64,000 nucleotides of DNA from Marinobacter persicus. Its GTDB lineage: Bacteria; Pseudomonadota; Gammaproteobacteria; Pseudomonadales; Oleiphilaceae. The notes below the pieces were generated by a model. That model saw only the letters and a program-made list of their open reading frames with translations. It was not told the origin of the DNA and ran no database searches. The position numbers and the translations under genes are program-made. The DNA is taken from contig NZ_FOSC01000001.1 of assembly GCF_900114155.1 (NCBI RefSeq), forward strand, positions 124,001 through 188,000, read 5' to 3'. Positions 32,783 through 41,505 of this stretch are shown here, one piece after another. The stretch's first letter is position 1. Each line of letters begins with the position of its first letter.

Positions 32783-34705
32783 TTAAGAAAGGTGGAGAAC
32801 TTTGGCGGGAGTTTCTGGCGAAGGCAGGTTGCACCACACCAAATCCGCCATGTCGCTGCTGGGGGTATAGGCGGTGCGGGCTTTCTGGAGGAGGTCTACC
32901 ACGGCCTGGCAGTCGAAGTTATGGCTTGCCTGGGTAAATCTGGCCAGCAGTGGCTCCAGCTCCTCCCAGGGCAGGGACACTTCCCGGGCCATCATAATCC
33001 GGGGGTGAGCGGTGCCTTGCGGGTCATTGCCAATCAGCAACTCTTCATAAAGCTTTTCGCCCGGGCGCAGGCCGGAGAAAACAATTTCGATATCACCGTC
33101 GGGGTTATGCTCGTCTTTTTCATCCAGACCCATCAAATGAATCATCTTGCGGGCCAGATCAACAATTTTCACCGGCTCGCCCATATCCAGCACAAACACT
33201 TCGCCGCCCTGCCCCATGCTGCCTGCCTGCAAAACCAGCTGGCTGGCTTCGGGAATGGTCATGAAGTAACGAATAATATCCGGATGGGTGACCGTCACCG
33301 GCCCGCCATCGCGAATCTGGTCACGGAACAGCGGCACCACAGAGCCGGAAGAGCCCAGCACATTGCCGAAACGCACCATGGAGAACACCGTCTCGCTCTG
33401 GCGCCGGGCCAGGCCCTGCAACACCAGTTCGGCCATACGCTTGCTGGCGCCCATCACATTGGTCGGGCGAACCGCCTTGTCGGTGGAGATCAACACAAAA
33501 CGCTCAACACCAGCGGCAATAGCGGCCTCGGCCGTGTGCCAGGTGCCGAAGACATTATTCTGCACACCTTCAATAATATTGTGCTCTACCAGCGGCACAT
33601 GCTTGTAGGCCGCCGCGTGGTACACGGTATTCACGCCAAAGGCCTTCATAACCGCCTCACAACGCCGGCGATGGGCCACGTTGCCCAGCAACGGGTGAAT
33701 CTCCACACCCAGGCCTTCAATGTCGTTAATCGCCTGCAGTTCGCGCTCAATGCTGTAAAGAGAGAATTCCGACTGCTCAAACAACACCAGCGACTTTGGC
33801 CGATGCTGGATAATCTGGCGGCACAGTTCCGAACCAATGGAGCCACCGGCGCCGGTCACCATCACGGCCTTGCCCTGCAGACTCTGCGCCACCTGGGCGT
33901 TGTCCGGGCGCACCGGATCACGGCCCAGCAGATCTTCAATTTCAAGGTCCCGGATATCGTTAATGCGCTTTTGCCCGGCCACCAGCTCAGACATGCTGGG
34001 CACGGTCTGTACCGGTACTGAAAGGGGTTCAAGCTGGCGAAGCAACCGACGGCGATCCACCCCGGAATCGGCATCCAGAGCCAACAGGAGCCGCTCGCCC
34101 CGGCGCGCACTAACAGCTGTCTCAATATAATTGATGTCGTATACCGGCAAACCATTAATCAGTGTTTTGTGGTTGCCAGAGTGGAAACTGATAAACGCAA
34201 CGGGGTGAAACTCGGTGCCCTGCTGCAAGGCCTGGCACAATTGCAGGCCAGTTTCACCCGCGCCAACAATAATCACACGTTCCTTGTTCTTGCGAAGCGG
34301 CCGCGACACAATCATGCGAATACTCAAGCGGCTGCCCGCCACAAAAATAAAGGCCAGCGCGGCATAAATCACCGGCACGGACCGAGGCACCAGTACCTCA
34401 AACCAGAAGCCAAGAAAAATCAGCGCCAAAGCGGAACTGATAACACCCAGAACCACGGTGCCGAAGGCCTTGTCACTGAGGTAGCGAACCACCGCACGAT
34501 AAAGCCCCAAACGCACAAACAGCCCCACCGTGAAAACCACCGTAAGCCCGCACACCAGCACCATATCCAGGCTCGGCACCCAGGGCCACTGGTCCAGACG
34601 CAAAGCAAAAGACGCCCAAAGCGCAAACGACAGCGCCATCACATCTGCCGCGACGGATATCAGGCGCTTATACAGGCGCGGAAGATTCAGGAACTTTTGG
34701 AACAT
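32783..34705 (-). CDS. Membrane nucleotide-sugar 4,6-dehydratase (WbpM/CapD-like)
   Basis: A 640-residue inner-membrane enzyme. About four membrane segments occupy residues 15-130, then a CoA-binding-like Rossmann region (VIIVGAGETGLQLCQAL, near 147), then the catalytic SDR domain with VTGAGGSIGSELCRQII near 285 and STDKAVRPTNVMGASKRMAE. Such proteins convert UDP-GlcNAc to its 4-keto-6-deoxy form for QuiNAc, FucNAc or bacillosamine. A candidate 4-reductase and an initiating sugar transferase lie at 42.6-44.1 kb, so UDP-QuiNAc synthesis for O-antigen initiation is a reasonable inference. Confidence 0.9.
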   Translation of the reverse strand: MFQKFLNLPRLYKRLISVAADVMALSFALWASFALRLDQWPWVPSLDMVLVCGLTVVFTVGLFVRLGLYRAVVRYLSDKAFGTVVLGVISSALALIFLGFWFEVLVPRSVPVIYAALAFIFVAGSRLSIRMIVSRPLRKNKERVIIVGAGETGLQLCQALQQGTEFHPVAFISFHSGNHKTLINGLPVYDINYIETAVSARRGERLLLALDADSGVDRRRLLRQLEPLSVPVQTVPSMSELVAGQKRINDIRDLEIEDLLGRDPVRPDNAQVAQSLQGKAVMVTGAGGSIGSELCRQIIQHRPKSLVLFEQSEFSLYSIERELQAINDIEGLGVEIHPLLGNVAHRRRCEAVMKAFGVNTVYHAAAYKHVPLVEHNIIEGVQNNVFGTWHTAEAAIAAGVERFVLISTDKAVRPTNVMGASKRMAELVLQGLARRQSETVFSMVRFGNVLGSSGSVVPLFRDQIRDGGPVTVTHPDIIRYFMTIPEASQLVLQAGSMGQGGEVFVLDMGEPVKIVDLARKMIHLMGLDEKDEHNPDGDIEIVFSGLRPGEKLYEELLIGNDPQGTAHPRIMMAREVSLPWEELEPLLARFTQASHNFDCQAVVDLLQKARTAYTPSSDMADLVWCNLPSPETPAKVLHLS

Positions 34706-34740
34706 GCATGTAACCTTTCAAGGACCAACTGATGTGATTA

Positions 34741-34829
34741 GCCACGAAATCCACCAAAGAACACTAAAGAGCTTCGCTCTGAAATACTTTTCTGCTTTAA
34801 ATTTCGTGTTCTTTCGTGGATTTCGTGGC
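34741..34829. repeat. GCCACGAAATCC inverted-repeat element, copy 1
   Basis: An 89-bp element with 28-bp arms. The left arm starts GCCACGAAATCCACCAAAG and the right arm ends CTTTCGTGGATTTCGTGGC, with a loop containing AGAGCTTCGCTCT. It lies between the dehydratase start and the DUF218 gene end. Copy 2 is on the other side of the DUF218 gene, so that gene is bracketed. Confidence 0.88.
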
Positions 34830-34841
34830 AAAAACGGTTTT

Positions 34842-35591
34842 TTACCGCCCCACGAGCTTACCAACAATCTCTTTAATCGCCCGGCTGCTGCCATCCAGTG
34901 CGTCGGTATGGGGCAGCCACAGGCGCCAGCCAGGGGCGCCGCGCACTTCGTGGTCGGTGGCGGCAGGGATCACTTCCAGCCCCTGCGCCTCAAACAGTGC
35001 CACAGAACGCGGCATGTGCAGGGCCGAGGTTACCAGCAATATCCTGTTGATGCCCCGCCTGGCCAGAATCCCAGCGGTAAATTCGGCATTCTGGGTGGTA
35101 TTACGGGCTTGGTCCTCCAGCACCATGGCGGAATCCGGCACGCCCAGATCCGACATGAACCGGCGCATGCTTTCAGCGGAGGAGCTGGCGCTGAATCGGG
35201 GATCGTAACCGCCGGTCAGAATCAACAACGGCGCCTTGCCAGCCTCATACAAACGGGCACCGTGCCATTCCCTGTCCGAAGCGGCGCCCAGGTTCGGATA
35301 ATCCTGATCATACTGCATGGGCCAGGTGCCGCCGCCCAGCACCACAATAGCCTCTGCTTCCGGCGTGGCCTCCACCGCCATGGGAGGGTGCTGGCTTTCC
35401 AGATAGCCACGCAGGGCGTAGCTGGTCGCCGGCAAAGACCAGACCCACAGCCAAGCCACCGACAAAACGCCAAGCACCAAAGCCAGGCGACGAAGGCCAA
35501 CAAAGCCCGCGATCAGCGCCAGCAGGCCTCCCAACAGCGCTGAGCCTAAGGGAGAGATAATGGCGATGGCAATTTTGGAGATTACAAACAT
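34842..35591 (-). CDS. ElyC/YdcF-like DUF218 membrane protein
   Basis: A 249-residue protein with two N-terminal membrane segments (about residues 8-60) and a DUF218 domain (AIVVLGGGTWP near residue 80, LLILTGGYD, DQARNTTQNAEFTAGILARR, LLVTSALHMPRSVALFEAQG). Relatives such as E. coli ElyC take part in envelope/peptidoglycan lipid-carrier metabolism. ATG at 35591 is chosen: an earlier ATG would translate part of the flanking repeat. It stands alone between two copies of the GCCACGAAATCC element. Confidence 0.85.
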   Translation of the reverse strand: MFVISKIAIAIISPLGSALLGGLLALIAGFVGLRRLALVLGVLSVAWLWVWSLPATSYALRGYLESQHPPMAVEATPEAEAIVVLGGGTWPMQYDQDYPNLGAASDREWHGARLYEAGKAPLLILTGGYDPRFSASSSAESMRRFMSDLGVPDSAMVLEDQARNTTQNAEFTAGILARRGINRILLVTSALHMPRSVALFEAQGLEVIPAATDHEVRGAPGWRLWLPHTDALDGSSRAIKEIVGKLVGR

Positions 35592-35607
35592 TAAAAGACT
35601 CTTTTTT

Positions 35608-35697
35608 GCCACGAAATCCACGAAAGAACACTAAATTAAAAACAAAAAAGCTTTTCAGAGCGAAGCTCTTTTCGTGTTCTTTCGTGGATTTCGTGGC
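35608..35697. repeat. GCCACGAAATCC inverted-repeat element, copy 2
   Basis: A 90-bp element with arms starting GCCACGAAATCCACGAAAG and ending CTTTCGTGGATTTCGTGGC, with a loop containing AGAGCGAAGCTCT. It is located between pgm and the DUF218 gene. Its loop palindrome resembles that of copy 1. Confidence 0.88.
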
Positions 35698-35708
35698 TAA
35701 TCAATCTT

Positions 35709-37280
35709 TTACAACAACGCTTCAGCCTGCCCGAAAATCTGCTCCAGGTGCTCCGGCCCCACAAAGCTCTCCGCGTAAATCTTACAGAGATCCTCAGTAC
35801 CGCTAGGCCGTGCAGCAAACCAGCCATTTTGAGTGGTCACTTTCAGGCCGCCAATGGCTGCACCATTACCCGGGGCTTCGGTGAAGACACCCAGAACGGG
35901 GTCTCCGGCCAGCTCGGTAAACGGCACATCGTCGGGTTTTAACGCCTTCAAACGCTGTTTCTGCTCCGCCGTGGCGGGGAAGTCCTTGCGCTGGTAGCGG
36001 GGCGCGCCGTGCTGTTCGGTCAGTTCTCCGTAGTACTCACTGGGCAACTTTCCGGTTTTGGCCGTTATTTCAGCGGCCAGCAGGCAAAGGATGATGCCGT
36101 CCTTGTCCGTGCTCCAGGGTTTGCCGTCAAAGGTCAGGAAGCTGGCACCAGCGCTTTCTTCGCCGCCAAACGCCAGTGTGCCCTGATGCAGGCCTTCCAC
36201 AAACCACTTGAACCCCACCGGCACCTCGTACAACTCACGGCCATTGGCGGCCACCACCCGGTCAATCATCGAAGACGACACCAGGGTTTTGCCAATGGCC
36301 AGGCTCGCAGGCCACTGTGGCCGGTGCTTGAGCAAATAATCCACGCACACGGCCAGATAATGGTTCGGGTTCATCAGCCCGGTCGCATCCACAATACCGT
36401 GGCGATCGGCGTCCGGGTCATTGCCGAAGGCCAGGTTAAAGCGGTCTTTGATCGTCAGCAGATTGGCCATGGCGGCAGTGCTGGAGCAGTCCATACGGAT
36501 CTTGCCGTCGTGGTCCGGCGGCATAAAGGCAAACGCCGGGTCCACAGTGCGGTTGACCACCTCAAGCGCCAGCCCATAATGCCCGGCCAGCGCTTCCCAC
36601 ACCGCCAGAGCAGAACCACCCATGGGGTCCACCCCCAGCTTCAGGCCGCTTTTGGCAATAGCCGGCATATCCACCACTTCACCCAGCGCCTGCACATAGT
36701 CACCCACATAATCGTGACGCTGCGCTTCCACCACGGCAATGCGCCGGGGCGACGTGCGCACACCGGCAAGCCCCGCAGCCAGTAATTCATTGGCGCGGTC
36801 TTCAATCCAACCCGTGGCGTCTGTGCCTGCCGGGCCGCCGTCAGGGCCGTTGTATTTAATGCCACCATCTTCCGGAGGATTGTGGGACGGGGTGATAATC
36901 AGCCCGTCTGCCAGCTCACCGGTGCCACTGGCGTTATGGCGCAAAATGGCGTGGGATACCAGCGGTGTGGGCGTGAGGCCACCGGCCGAATCCACCCGCA
37001 TGGGCACATCATTTCCCGAAAGCACTTCCAGCACCGAATCCATCGCAGGGCCTGACAGCGCATGGGTATCCTTGCCCACAAACAACGGCCCGGAAATGCC
37101 CTGAGCCCGGCGCCAGTCCACCACCGCCTGGGCAATGGCCAGGATGTGATAACGGTTAAAACTGCCTTTCAATGAGCTGCCCCGATGGCCGGAGGTGCCA
37201 AACGCCACCTTCTCCGAGGGCTCATCCGGGTTCGGTGTGCGTTCGGTGTAGGCGGCGAGGATTTTGTTAATCTGGGACAT
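35709..37280 (-). CDS. pgm: Phosphoglucomutase (alpha-D-glucose phosphate-specific)
   Basis: A 523-residue enzyme that interconverts glucose-1-phosphate and glucose-6-phosphate. The N-terminus has [18 protein letters not shown], the phosphoserine loop is [17 protein letters not shown], metal binding is [12 protein letters not shown], sugar binding is [11 protein letters not shown] and phosphate binding is [16 protein letters not shown]. It is slightly shorter than E. coli Pgm (546) but has every motif. It supplies glucose-1-phosphate for UDP-glucose (used by the nearby ugd) and for CDP-glucose in the dideoxyhexose pathway. Confidence 0.94.
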   Translation of the reverse strand: MSQINKILAAYTERTPNPDEPSEKVAFGTSGHRGSSLKGSFNRYHILAIAQAVVDWRRAQGISGPLFVGKDTHALSGPAMDSVLEVLSGNDVPMRVDSAGGLTPTPLVSHAILRHNASGTGELADGLIITPSHNPPEDGGIKYNGPDGGPAGTDATGWIEDRANELLAAGLAGVRTSPRRIAVVEAQRHDYVGDYVQALGEVVDMPAIAKSGLKLGVDPMGGSALAVWEALAGHYGLALEVVNRTVDPAFAFMPPDHDGKIRMDCSSTAAMANLLTIKDRFNLAFGNDPDADRHGIVDATGLMNPNHYLAVCVDYLLKHRPQWPASLAIGKTLVSSSMIDRVVAANGRELYEVPVGFKWFVEGLHQGTLAFGGEESAGASFLTFDGKPWSTDKDGIILCLLAAEITAKTGKLPSEYYGELTEQHGAPRYQRKDFPATAEQKQRLKALKPDDVPFTELAGDPVLGVFTEAPGNGAAIGGLKVTTQNGWFAARPSGTEDLCKIYAESFVGPEHLEQIFGQAEALL

Positions 37281-37305
37281 GGAATTCCTTGTTCTTTTAT
37301 GGCGC

Positions 37306-37827
37306 TTACAAGCTTGCGGCCAGCTGTTTCAAATCGTCTGCCGGCACACGCTGAAAATCACGAGCCATATTCAGGCGCATAGTGAACTGGGCAATTTCTT
37401 TGGAAGCTGGGCTCGTAGACTGGTCTCGATATGCCTCAAACCACTCCAGCACATCGGCCAGATGCCACAGCGCTGCGCGGCCCTCGTGCAGCGGTAACGG
37501 GAAGCTGTTCACATGGGTTTGTAGCAGCTTTCGCATATTCTGGCGGGTGAATCCAAACATCTCCGCAATGTCCGTAACACCCACCAAGTCCGGCTCAGCT
37601 TCTATCAGCTTGGCATCCGGGATCGCGCTCTTCACATCGGTAATCGCGCTGATGATCGCCTGGTTCGCCGAGTCGCTCTCGCGGCAAAATGCCAAGGCCA
37701 AGCGCCCTTTAGTGCCGACACCAATCAAAGCGTCGTCACAACCGGCCTCAAACAACTTGTCCTCAATCACACCCTGAGCCAAGTTTTCAGCTACTGAAAA
37801 CTTCAGCGTAAATTCATACTCTGCCAT
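37306..37827 (-). CDS. HTH DNA-binding protein of a small two-gene cassette
   Basis: A 173-residue protein with no clear name. The N-terminal half ([20 protein letters not shown], then [20 protein letters not shown]) looks like a small alpha/beta domain; the centre has a helix-turn-helix, [20 protein letters not shown], at about residues 80-100. It starts 1 bp after the stop of the upstream 87-residue gene. A toxin-antitoxin or similar regulatory pair is possible, with this gene as the DNA-binding partner, but nothing proves it. Confidence 0.65.
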   Translation of the reverse strand: MAEYEFTLKFSVAENLAQGVIEDKLFEAGCDDALIGVGTKGRLALAFCRESDSANQAIISAITDVKSAIPDAKLIEAEPDLVGVTDIAEMFGFTRQNMRKLLQTHVNSFPLPLHEGRAALWHLADVLEWFEAYRDQSTSPASKEIAQFTMRLNMARDFQRVPADDLKQLAASL

Positions 37828-37828
37828 T

Positions 37829-38092
37829 TTAACTGCCCCCTCTGGAGGAACTATCCTCGCCAGTACAGTTATCTACTACCCGCCGAATCTGCTTCGCATG
37901 GTTCTCCGCATTGCGCGGCGTGCTCCAGATACTGGTAATGCAGAACTCACCGCAACGACAATTCTGATCATTAAACGGGCAATACATCCGCCCCCAAGCA
38001 TGCCCGGAGGCCGGCTCTATTCGCCAGCCACAAGCTTCGGCATGTGATAGCGCTTGTTCGATAACCTTGTTCTTATGGCGAGAACGAGCCAT
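37829..38092 (-). CDS. Small Cys-rich protein of a two-gene cassette
   Basis: An 87-residue basic protein: SRHKNKVIEQALSHAEACGW, then HAWGRMYCPF, CRCGEFCITSIWSTPRNAEN and HAKQIRRVVDNC. The Cys/His pattern (CPFNDQNCRCGEFC) could bind metal, and the RRH-rich termini suggest nucleic-acid contact. A HicA-like double-stranded-RNA-binding fold is a guess from the length and the GWR...H pattern. The gene is 1 bp from an HTH gene, so the two are co-expressed. Function unknown. Confidence 0.6.
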   Translation of the reverse strand: MARSRHKNKVIEQALSHAEACGWRIEPASGHAWGRMYCPFNDQNCRCGEFCITSIWSTPRNAENHAKQIRRVVDNCTGEDSSSRGGS

Positions 38093-38149
38093 GTCTAAAT
38101 CCTTTTAGAGCATAGAAAGGAAGCATGAAGTTGTCAACTGACAACCCTG

Positions 38150-39316
38150 TCAGTCACTACCAAACAAATCCCGGGTATAAACCTTTTCCTCCACATCCGC
38201 CAGATTCTCGCTCCGGCGGTTGGCGACAATCACATCCGCTTCCTGCTTGAAGGCTTCCAGGTCACGAATCACGCGGGAGTTGAAGAAATCGTCTTCCTTC
38301 AGCTCCGGCTCGTACACAATCACCTCAATGCCCTTGGCCTTGATGCGCTTCATAATGCCCTGAATAGCCGACGCACGGAAATTGTCCGAGCCGGATTTCA
38401 TCACCAGGCGATACACGCCCACCACCTGAGGCTTGCGGGCCAGAATATCGTCTGCGATGAAGTCCTTGCGGGTGCGGTTGGCATCCACAATAGCCCGGAT
38501 CAGATTATTGGGCACTTCTTCGTAGTTGGCCAGCAGTTGCTTGGTGTCTTTGGGCAGGCAGTAGCCGCCGTAGCCGAACGACGGGTTGTTGTAATGGTCG
38601 CCAATGCGCGGGTCCAGGCCCACGCCATCAATAATCTGGCGGGTATTCAGGCCGTGCCGGGCCGCGTAGGTGTCCAGCTCGTTGAAGTAGGCCACGCGCA
38701 TGGCCAGGTACGTATTGGAGAACAGTTTGATGGCCTCGGCCTCGGTGCTGTCGGTAAACAGAACCGGCGCGTCCTCTTTTACAGCGCCCTGCTTCAGCAG
38801 CCCGGCAAACACCTCGGCACGCTCGGAACGCTCGCCGACAATAATGCGCGAGGGGTACAGGTTGTCGTGCAGCGCCTTGCCTTCGCGCAGAAACTCCGGC
38901 GAGAAGATCACATTGTTGGTTTCAAACTGCTCGCAAATCTCTTTGGTATAACCCACCGGCACCGTGGATTTAATCACCATCACCGCGCCCGGGTTAATGG
39001 CCATGACATCCTGAATCACCGACTCAACGGTTTTGGTGTTGAAGTAGTTGGTCTGCGGGTCGTAATCCGTGGGCGTGGCAATCACCACAAAATCCGCGCC
39101 CTGGTACGCCTGTTCCTTGTCCAGCGTGGCGGTGAAGTTCAATTCCTTATTGGCCAGAAAATCGGAGATTTCCGCATCAATAATCGGGCTCTTGCGGTTG
39201 TTCAGCAACTCGACTTTCTCCGGATCAATATCCAGAGCAACCACTTCGTTGTGCTGGGCCAGTAGCATGGCATTGGAAAGACCAACGTAGCCTGTACCGG
39301 CGATGGCGATTTTCAT
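38150..39316 (-). CDS. ugd: UDP-glucose 6-dehydrogenase
   Basis: A 388-residue NAD-dependent dehydrogenase. The N-terminal [19 protein letters not shown] binds NAD, the active-site cysteine lies in [16 protein letters not shown] at about residue 255, and the C-terminal UDP-binding domain follows. It makes UDP-glucuronate for surface polysaccharide. The length matches the short enterobacterial Ugd type. It lies alone between small cassette genes on both sides. Confidence 0.93.
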   Translation of the reverse strand: MKIAIAGTGYVGLSNAMLLAQHNEVVALDIDPEKVELLNNRKSPIIDAEISDFLANKELNFTATLDKEQAYQGADFVVIATPTDYDPQTNYFNTKTVESVIQDVMAINPGAVMVIKSTVPVGYTKEICEQFETNNVIFSPEFLREGKALHDNLYPSRIIVGERSERAEVFAGLLKQGAVKEDAPVLFTDSTEAEAIKLFSNTYLAMRVAYFNELDTYAARHGLNTRQIIDGVGLDPRIGDHYNNPSFGYGGYCLPKDTKQLLANYEEVPNNLIRAIVDANRTRKDFIADDILARKPQVVGVYRLVMKSGSDNFRASAIQGIMKRIKAKGIEVIVYEPELKEDDFFNSRVIRDLEAFKQEADVIVANRRSENLADVEEKVYTRDLFGSD

Positions 39317-39330
39317 AGTGTTACCTCAAT

Positions 39331-39630
39331 CTACAAAACAGAATCAAACAAAACGCCAAGGCTCTGGCTGCGCAGAATACGAACAATTAAAACCACTCCA
39401 TCATCAACTCGATAGTAAATGGAGTGGCTCTTATACACGCTGAGCCTATAGCCTGGCTTAATATGGTCTACAGCGGGGTATAATTGCGGCTGATCAGCGA
39501 TCTGCTTGAAACGGTCTTCCATACCGTCCGCGTAGACATCGGCCTGCAAAGAACCGAAATTAATCAGCCCATACATGTAAATGGATTCAAAATCCTCATC
39601 GGCACGCTCACTGAGCCTGTAACTTGCCAT
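39331..39630 (-). CDS. parE: ParE-family toxin
   Basis: A 99-residue RelE/ParE-superfamily toxin: YRLSERADEDFESIYMYGLI, YADGMEDRFKQIADQPQLYP, then YRLSVYKSHSIYYRV and VLIVRILRSQS, the standard ParE pattern ending in a strand with Arg. ParE poisons DNA gyrase. ATG at 39630 is used; it overlaps the end of the antitoxin gene by 23 bp. The pair appears intact. Confidence 0.88.
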   Translation of the reverse strand: MASYRLSERADEDFESIYMYGLINFGSLQADVYADGMEDRFKQIADQPQLYPAVDHIKPGYRLSVYKSHSIYYRVDDGVVLIVRILRSQSLGVLFDSVL

Positions 39631-39874
39631 CCTTAATGAGCCTCTCCCTGGCTGCTTCACGAATCTCCTGCGGGGTCCGGTCACTCAACCCGCTTTGCTC
39701 GCCCTCTAACAGAGCAGCACGCAACTGGTGCAGCCAGGCATTACGCTCCTGATCTCTTCGAACTAAATCGCGAAAATACTCGCTGTCATTTGTAAAATCA
39801 CCAGAGGTAATACGGGATTTAACCCAATCGCCCTGGGTGTCGGTCAGGGTTATTGTCTTGCGTATCGTCGCCAT
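39608..39874 (-). CDS. parD: ParD-family antitoxin
   Basis: An 88-residue ribbon-helix-helix antitoxin: ATIRKTITLTDTQGDWVKSR, FTNDSEYFRDLVRRDQERN, then a toxin-binding C-terminal helix. GAGG lies six bases before the ATG at 39874. It is the first gene of the parDE operon and should repress its own promoter with ParE. Confidence 0.9.
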   Translation of the reverse strand: MATIRKTITLTDTQGDWVKSRITSGDFTNDSEYFRDLVRRDQERNAWLHQLRAALLEGEQSGLSDRTPQEIREAARERLIKDGKLQAQ

Positions 39875-40023
39875 GCGAGACCTCTGCATCAATATTCATA
39901 CTTTTGGTGCAGTATAGCACACTTGTATTTTGCCCCAGTCCCCACCAACCCTCTCCACCGCCCGAAAAGCCGGACGACAGAACTCTCCCTCACCCCCCCC
40001 AAACCAACGGAATCAACCCAATA

Positions 40024-40122
40024 GCCTGTGATCAGAGTGGTTTCGGCAGGTTCTGCCAGGCGCAGTTGAATCAGGGCACAGATGCCGTCGGCATCGCCGT
40101 TAAAAACGTCGTAGGTAGGCAT
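40024..40122 (-). pseudogene. N-terminal remnant of a DHH-family phosphoesterase
   Basis: The first ~33 codons, PTYDVFNGDADGICALIQLR and LAEPAETTLITG, match the N-terminus of DHH phosphoesterases (NGDADG is the first metal motif). The frame then runs into unrelated sequence (GYWVDSVGLGG and onward). Complete members are around 300 residues. This is a fragment left by a deletion or recombination next to the parDE module. Confidence 0.65.
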
Positions 40123-40248
40123 AAACTCTCTTGGAAGGAAGATTCTTAACGAGTAGCGGATCAGCAGTCACGCCAAGCGCTGCTTGATATGGGCCTCAAT
40201 AACCTTTTGATAAGAGGCTGAGACACGTTTCTTTTTCTGGCTTAGCTT

Positions 40249-40500
40249 TCACGCTGCATGATCTTGTTTGGGGTGCGTTTGGTCACCCTGACCCGCCAAC
40301 AACCCCTGCACACTGATATCTTCATCAAGGTCATCCCAATGAATACCGTGCACGCTCAATTCAAAACCATCGCGGGCAGCTTTGTCGGCATGCAATAGCC
40401 GAGGAAACCAGGCCAAAGGCGCGCCAATAGTCCGACCATCAGACAAAATAACCCAAAGGCTATCTTCGTCAAACCAAACTTTTTCAGGCGAAATAGTCAT
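40249..40500 (-). CDS. DUF2442 protein
   Basis: An 83-residue DUF2442 protein (VWFDEDSLWVILSDGRTIGA, FPRLLHADKAARDGFELSVH, GIHWDDLDEDISVQGLL). DUF2442 genes commonly follow DUF4160 genes in a two-gene cassette of suspected toxin-antitoxin type, as here, where the ATG at 40500 lies inside the end of the DUF4160 gene. The frame continues open past the stop codon for about 26 codons (KLSQKKKRVSASYQKVIEAH and on), so the protein may once have had a longer C-terminus. Confidence 0.82.
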   Translation of the reverse strand: MTISPEKVWFDEDSLWVILSDGRTIGAPLAWFPRLLHADKAARDGFELSVHGIHWDDLDEDISVQGLLAGQGDQTHPKQDHAA

Positions 40501-40726
40501 GCCACGCATCCTCCAAAACTTCACGGTGGTGTTCCGTTACCTCCAACAATACCCGAATCGTACGCGCATCAAAACCATCATTTCGGGCCAACGATACGTC
40601 TGGAGATAGCCAGAATTTTGCTTCCTTGCCAGCGGCTCTAACATGAATGTGGGCCGGCTCCAGCGGATTGCCTTCGTTTGAGTAGAAAAAGAACTTAAAA
40701 CCTTGATATCTGAAAACAACGGGCAC
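40484..40726 (-). CDS. DUF4160 protein
   Basis: An 80-residue DUF4160 protein: PVVFRYQGFKFFFYSNEGNP, EPAHIHVRAAGKEAKFWLSP, then a C-terminal helix EVTEHHREVLEDAWHDYF. The EPAHIHV motif is diagnostic. It overlaps the DUF2442 gene by 17 bp. The pair is widespread and is suspected to be a toxin-antitoxin-like module; biochemical function is not established. Confidence 0.85.
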   Translation of the reverse strand: MPVVFRYQGFKFFFYSNEGNPLEPAHIHVRAAGKEAKFWLSPDVSLARNDGFDARTIRVLLEVTEHHREVLEDAWHDYFA

Positions 40727-40760
40727 GGCTTTGCTCCTCTAAACTATTATGCTCCCTGCT

Positions 40761-40961
40761 CTACGCCCAAACCTCGTCCTCTGCCGAGCCCTTCCATTCA
40801 TCAATATTCCCTGCCGCATGGTTTGAAAGCGCACGCACCTCTGAATCTGAACCCTCTAGCAAAACCACGATTCGTGCATGCGTATTTTTCAAACGGGCGT
40901 ACTGTTCCGGGATTTTGACGACACCGTCTCGAATGTCAGCTTCAAATTCGACAGCGTACAT
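40761..40961 (-). CDS. Small antitoxin-like protein
   Basis: A 66-residue protein: MYAVEFEADIRDGVVKIPEQ, YARLKNTHARIVVLLEGSDS, then an acidic tail. The first 40 residues resemble the swapped-hairpin part of VapB/AbrB-like or DUF-type antitoxins (dGvIkIPe...). ATG at 40961 has GGAGG five bases upstream; a longer frame from 41018 would overlap the upstream gene. No toxin gene follows it, so it may be an orphan. Confidence 0.6.
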   Translation of the reverse strand: MYAVEFEADIRDGVVKIPEQYARLKNTHARIVVLLEGSDSEVRALSNHAAGNIDEWKGSAEDEVWA

Positions 40962-41014
40962 ACTTTCCTCCACCGCAAAGGCTTCATAGCCACCATCATA
41001 ACAAGTATATTCGC

Positions 41015-41380
41015 TCACAGTACCACCCGCTTCACCACCGCCTTCGGAAACGAAAAATTCACCAGTAACCCAAGCTCCTTCCCGGTGGCCTTCAGGTAGT
41101 TGATCAACTGAGCCTCCGCCGCCAGGGGCATCTTTTGCTGGGCTTTGAGTTCGATGATAACGGCATCCTCCACCAGCAGGTCCAGCCGGTGCTCTGCAAT
41201 GGACTCGCCTTTGTAGTGAATAACCACAGGCACCTCACACTGCACCGACAACCCCGCAAGCTGCAGCTCCCTAACCAGCGCCTTCTGATAAACCGACTCC
41301 AGAAAACCTGCCCCCAGGTGCCGGTACACTTCATACACACAACCGGTAATGCGGTAGCAGAGCTCTTTTTCCTTGAGCAT
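41015..41380 (-). CDS. GxxExxY protein
   Basis: A 121-residue protein of the GxxExxY family (here GFLESVY at about residues 25-31). It opens ELCYRITGCVYEVYRHLGAG; the later EHRLDLLVEDAVIIELKAQQ contains the D-x(n)-ExK pattern of PD-(D/E)XK nucleases. The family's function is unknown. The gene lies directly downstream of a GCCACGAAATCC element. It is read on the same strand as the small antitoxin-like gene that follows it. Confidence 0.88.
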   Translation of the reverse strand: MLKEKELCYRITGCVYEVYRHLGAGFLESVYQKALVRELQLAGLSVQCEVPVVIHYKGESIAEHRLDLLVEDAVIIELKAQQKMPLAAEAQLINYLKATGKELGLLVNFSFPKAVVKRVVL

Positions 41381-41409
41381 TTTACATCCTTATTTTTAAA
41401 GATATTTTT

Positions 41410-41505
41410 GCCACGAAATCCACGAAAGAACACGAAATAAAGGCAAGGAAATCCTGATTCTTAATCAGTTAATCTTTGTTCGTGTTCTTTCGTGGGTTTC
41501 GTGGC
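41410..41505. repeat. GCCACGAAATCC inverted-repeat element, copy 3
   Basis: A 96-bp element; left arm GCCACGAAATCCACGAAAG plus AACACGAAA, right arm TTCGTGTTC plus TTTCGTGGGTTTCGTGGC. The loop holds a small palindrome CTGATTCTTAATCAG. Its right end supplies the final base of the TAG stop codon of the DUF2235 gene; its left end is 29 bp from the GxxExxY start. Confidence 0.88.

Noticed and set aside
32714-34021. A 435-codon plus-strand frame opposite the WbpM-like dehydratase
   Set aside because: It starts inside a repeat and runs antisense to a well-supported gene; composition is His/Gln-rich, as expected for a shadow frame.
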